Source: Andreprevotia lacus DSM 23236 (lineage in GTDB: Bacteria; Pseudomonadota; Gammaproteobacteria; Burkholderiales; Chitinibacteraceae). From it: DNA of 41,594 nucleotides. The translations under genes were made by a program, and so were the position numbers. The notes beneath the pieces are model-generated. The model had not been told where the DNA came from. It was given only the letters and a program-made list of their open reading frames with translations, and made no database searches. Numbering within the stretch: position 1 is the first letter of the stretch; every line of letters begins with the position of its first letter. The stretch lies in NCBI RefSeq assembly GCF_900176275.1, contig NZ_FWXD01000030.1, positions 1-41,594 of the forward strand, in the 5' to 3' direction. Shown here piece by piece: positions 39,800-41,594 of the stretch.

Positions 39800-41425
39800 A
39801 TGCAAACCAGAAACCTGATCGCGCTGGGGGCGGCCGCGCTGTGCGGCGTCGCCGCTTATGCGCAGGCGGCCTACCCGGCGTGGGCCGAGGGCAATACCTA
39901 CACCGCTGGCACCTATGTCAGCTACAACGGCCACGACTATGTGGCGCTGATTACCCACACCGCCTATGTGGGCGCAGGCTGGACACCGGTGGTCACGCCG
40001 ACCCTGTGGAAAGACCTTGGCCCGTCGAGTGGCAGCGCCACCCCGGTGCCGACTGCAACGCCGAAGCCGACCACGGCGCCAACGTCTGCGCCGACAGCCA
40101 CGCCCAAGCCCACGGCCGCGCCAACGGTCACCCCGACGCCGGCTGGCTGCACCTTTACCAACTGGACCGAGGGCGTGATTTATCAGTTGGGCGCAGTGGT
40201 GAAGTACCTGCCCAACGGCCAGTTCTACAAGGTGGTGCAAGTGGCCGGCAACGGCAGCGATGCCACCAACCCGACCATCAGCACCTGGTACTGGCAGCCC
40301 ACCACGTGTGGTGGCGTCACCCCGGCACCGACGGCCACCCCCAAGCCCACCAGCACGCCAGTGCCGACCGTCACGCCGACCCCGGCCCCGGGCTGCAATT
40401 ACGTGACCTGGACCAGCGGCGTGATCTATCAGCTGGGTACCATCGTCAAATACCCGGCCAATGGTCAGTACTACAAGGAAGTCGCCGTCGGCAGCAATGG
40501 CAGCGACGCCACCGACCCGACCATCAGCACCTATTACTGGCAACCGACTACCTGCGGCAATGGCCCTACGCCGGTGCCGACCGCAGTGCCTACCCCCGGG
40601 CCGACCCCGGTGCCGGGCAAGCTGGGCAAGATCGTTGGTGGCTACTGGCCGTACTGGCCGTCTTCGCCGGTCCGCATCAAGGACGTCAATCCCAACTACA
40701 ACCTGATCTATCTGTTTGCAGCCGTGCCGGAAGGCGGTGCGCCGGGTACCACCGGCCGGGTGATCTGGAACGCGCCGGGCAACGGCCGTGGCGCGGCTGA
40801 CAATCTGGTGTCGGACATCCAGTATGCCCGTGGTGTGCAGGGTCGCCGCATCATCCTGTCGGTAGGCGGCGCAGGCAATGGCATGAGCTTCCCGAACCGC
40901 ACCAAGTCGCAGAACTTCGTCGACAGCATCGTCGGTATCTATAACCAGCTGGGCGGTTTCGACGGTCTGGACTGGAATACCTTCGAGGGCAGCCAGGCAC
41001 CAGATACCGGTGAAATGATCTGGATCAGCCAGGAACTGAAGCGCCGTTATGCGGGCTTCATCATCTCGGCCCCGCCGGCACCGTGGAACTCGGTAGACAA
41101 GACCTTCTGCCAGACCATGGTGCAGTCCGGCGCACTCGATTACTGCGCACCGCAGTACTACGACGGCCCGAACCTGGCCGATCCGGCCTACGTGGTGAAC
41201 AGCGTCAACGAGTGGGTGGGCCTGATTGGCGAGACGCATCTGGTGGTTGGTCTGGGCGTGAACAGTGCCACCAACTACATGAGCATCGACCAGGCTGTAT
41301 CGACCTGGAAGCAGGTCAAGGCGGCGCACCCCAATCTGCTGGGCGCGTTTGACTGGCAGATCGGTACTGACGAAGAACAGGGCTGGCCGTTTGCCAACCA
41401 GCTCAAGCCGCTGATCAATCCTTGA
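39800..41425 (+). CDS. Secreted GH18 chitinase with three N-terminal binding modules
   Basis: 541 residues. A signal peptide ends near YAQAAYPAW. A CBM5/12 module (about 24-73) is followed by a Pro-Thr linker. Two near-identical modules of about 55 residues, each bounded by a Cys pair and ending YYWQPTTC or WYWQPTTC, are separated by further Pro-Thr linkers. The GH18 barrel starts about residue 274 (KIVGGYWPYWPSS). The SxGG motif is SVGGAG. The catalytic strand reads FDGLDWNTFEGS, in which the usual D-x-x-D-x-D-x-E spacing is altered. The product should bind and cut chitin outside the cell, if active. Confidence 0.85.
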   Translation: MQTRNLIALGAAALCGVAAYAQAAYPAWAEGNTYTAGTYVSYNGHDYVALITHTAYVGAGWTPVVTPTLWKDLGPSSGSATPVPTATPKPTTAPTSAPTATPKPTAAPTVTPTPAGCTFTNWTEGVIYQLGAVVKYLPNGQFYKVVQVAGNGSDATNPTISTWYWQPTTCGGVTPAPTATPKPTSTPVPTVTPTPAPGCNYVTWTSGVIYQLGTIVKYPANGQYYKEVAVGSNGSDATDPTISTYYWQPTTCGNGPTPVPTAVPTPGPTPVPGKLGKIVGGYWPYWPSSPVRIKDVNPNYNLIYLFAAVPEGGAPGTTGRVIWNAPGNGRGAADNLVSDIQYARGVQGRRIILSVGGAGNGMSFPNRTKSQNFVDSIVGIYNQLGGFDGLDWNTFEGSQAPDTGEMIWISQELKRRYAGFIISAPPAPWNSVDKTFCQTMVQSGALDYCAPQYYDGPNLADPAYVVNSVNEWVGLIGETHLVVGLGVNSATNYMSIDQAVSTWKQVKAAHPNLLGAFDWQIGTDEEQGWPFANQLKPLINP

Positions 41426-41441
41426 TCGGTAGTGTTTGATG

Positions 41442-41471
41442 AAAAAGGGCACGCCCAGGCGTGCCCTTTTT
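41442..41471. terminator. Strong terminator after the chitinase gene
   Basis: GGGCACGC (41447-41454) and GCGTGCCC (41459-41466) form a perfect stem with a CCAG loop, flanked by AAAAA and TTTTT, so it can act in both directions. Confidence 0.9.
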
Positions 41472-41479
41472 CATTGCAG

Positions 41480-41594
41480 TGACCCGTCCTGAAATACGTT
41501 GACACTTTTCCCCTCACACAAGGACAAGTGTCATGGAATCAAAGATCAAGCGCACACAACGGGACTACACCCTCGCCTTCAAACTGGCTGTCGT
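41480..41594 (+). mobile_element. Left end of an IS3-family insertion sequence (partial)
   Basis: TGACCCGTCCTGAAATACG from 41480, followed by TTGACAC, resembles the terminal repeats of a common IS3 group with TGACC-GTCCT-AAATA-GTTGACA ends. The first transposase ORF starts 53 bp inside. The insertion lies 9 bp after the chitinase terminator. The right end is outside the window. Confidence 0.7.
41533..41594 (+). CDS. IS3-family transposase OrfA (5' fragment)
   Basis: The first 20 codons, MESKIKRTQRDYTLAFKLAV, match the start of IS3-type OrfA helix-turn-helix proteins, which bind the IS ends. AAGGACAAG precedes the ATG. The rest lies beyond the window. Confidence 0.75.
   Translation, partial: MESKIKRTQRDYTLAFKLAV

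Noticed and set aside
40030-40400. Repetitive DNA that might suggest a CRISPR-like or satellite array
   Set aside because: The repeats are codons for Pro-Thr linkers and two duplicated binding modules within one protein; no regular repeat-spacer structure.
39680-41452. 590-codon minus-strand frame opposite the chitinase
   Set aside because: The Gly/Arg-rich stretch mirrors the Pro-Thr linkers of the chitinase, and the chitinase reading has a signal peptide and known domains.

Overview
The window looks like chromosome of a chitin-degrading betaproteobacterium of the order Neisseriales, for example a relative of Chitinolyticbacter, Jeongeupia or Chitinibacter. The basis is high GC, betaproteobacterial gene orders (the cox assembly operon with DUF2970 and twin-transmembrane proteins; dciA, an M23 peptidase and secA side by side) and a secreted GH18 chitinase with CBM5/12-like modules. 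The genus is inference.

Layout. 1-2526: an Ala/Lys-rich secreted protein cut by the window edge and a RstB/RstA-type two-component system, all on the minus strand. 2690-6546: a possible arginine-rich leader with an intrinsic terminator, an ArgD-like aminotransferase and a long SPFH/flotillin protein. 6606-9771 (minus): an FHA membrane protein translationally coupled to a trypsin-like protease, then a BPSL0067/STY0301 family pair that resembles an effector/immunity pair. 10057-15798: secA, an M23 peptidase with a TTG start, divergent dciA, a predicted sigma-E-type small RNA, and uppP. 15914-23729 (minus): the aa3 cytochrome c oxidase operon with its assembly and heme A genes (coxB, coxA, small assembly protein, ctaG, DUF2970, coxC, SURF1, unknown, ctaA, cyoE), interrupted by one plus-strand twin-transmembrane gene. 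24027-24939: a DUF2189 membrane protein and an initiator tRNA.

25265-34758 is the outstanding part. Directly after the tRNA, base composition falls and five tandem paralogous genes encode 73-74 residue peptides, each with a 15-residue double-glycine leader and a Cys-free core rich in Tyr, Trp, Thr and Gly. They are followed on the same strand, with overlapping or closely spaced genes, by an HlyD-type adaptor, a C39-peptidase ABC exporter, a divergent SelO/YdiU-like pseudokinase-fold protein, a HlyC-like acyltransferase and a TolC-like outer membrane protein. I read this as a type I secretion system that matures and exports a family of modified peptides. The two candidate modifying enzymes both deviate at expected catalytic residues, and the cores lack a conserved lysine, so the chemistry cannot be predicted from the known families. 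This is the best candidate for an undescribed system.

34975-41594: nrdG with a stand-alone NrdD C-terminal-like protein behind a likely FNR box, a secreted esterase with a secreted partner, two sugar ABC permeases, a multi-module GH18 chitinase with an altered catalytic motif, and the left end of an IS3-family element. A dispersed intergenic repeat of about 80-120 bp occurs three times (near 14450, 34815 and 36185).
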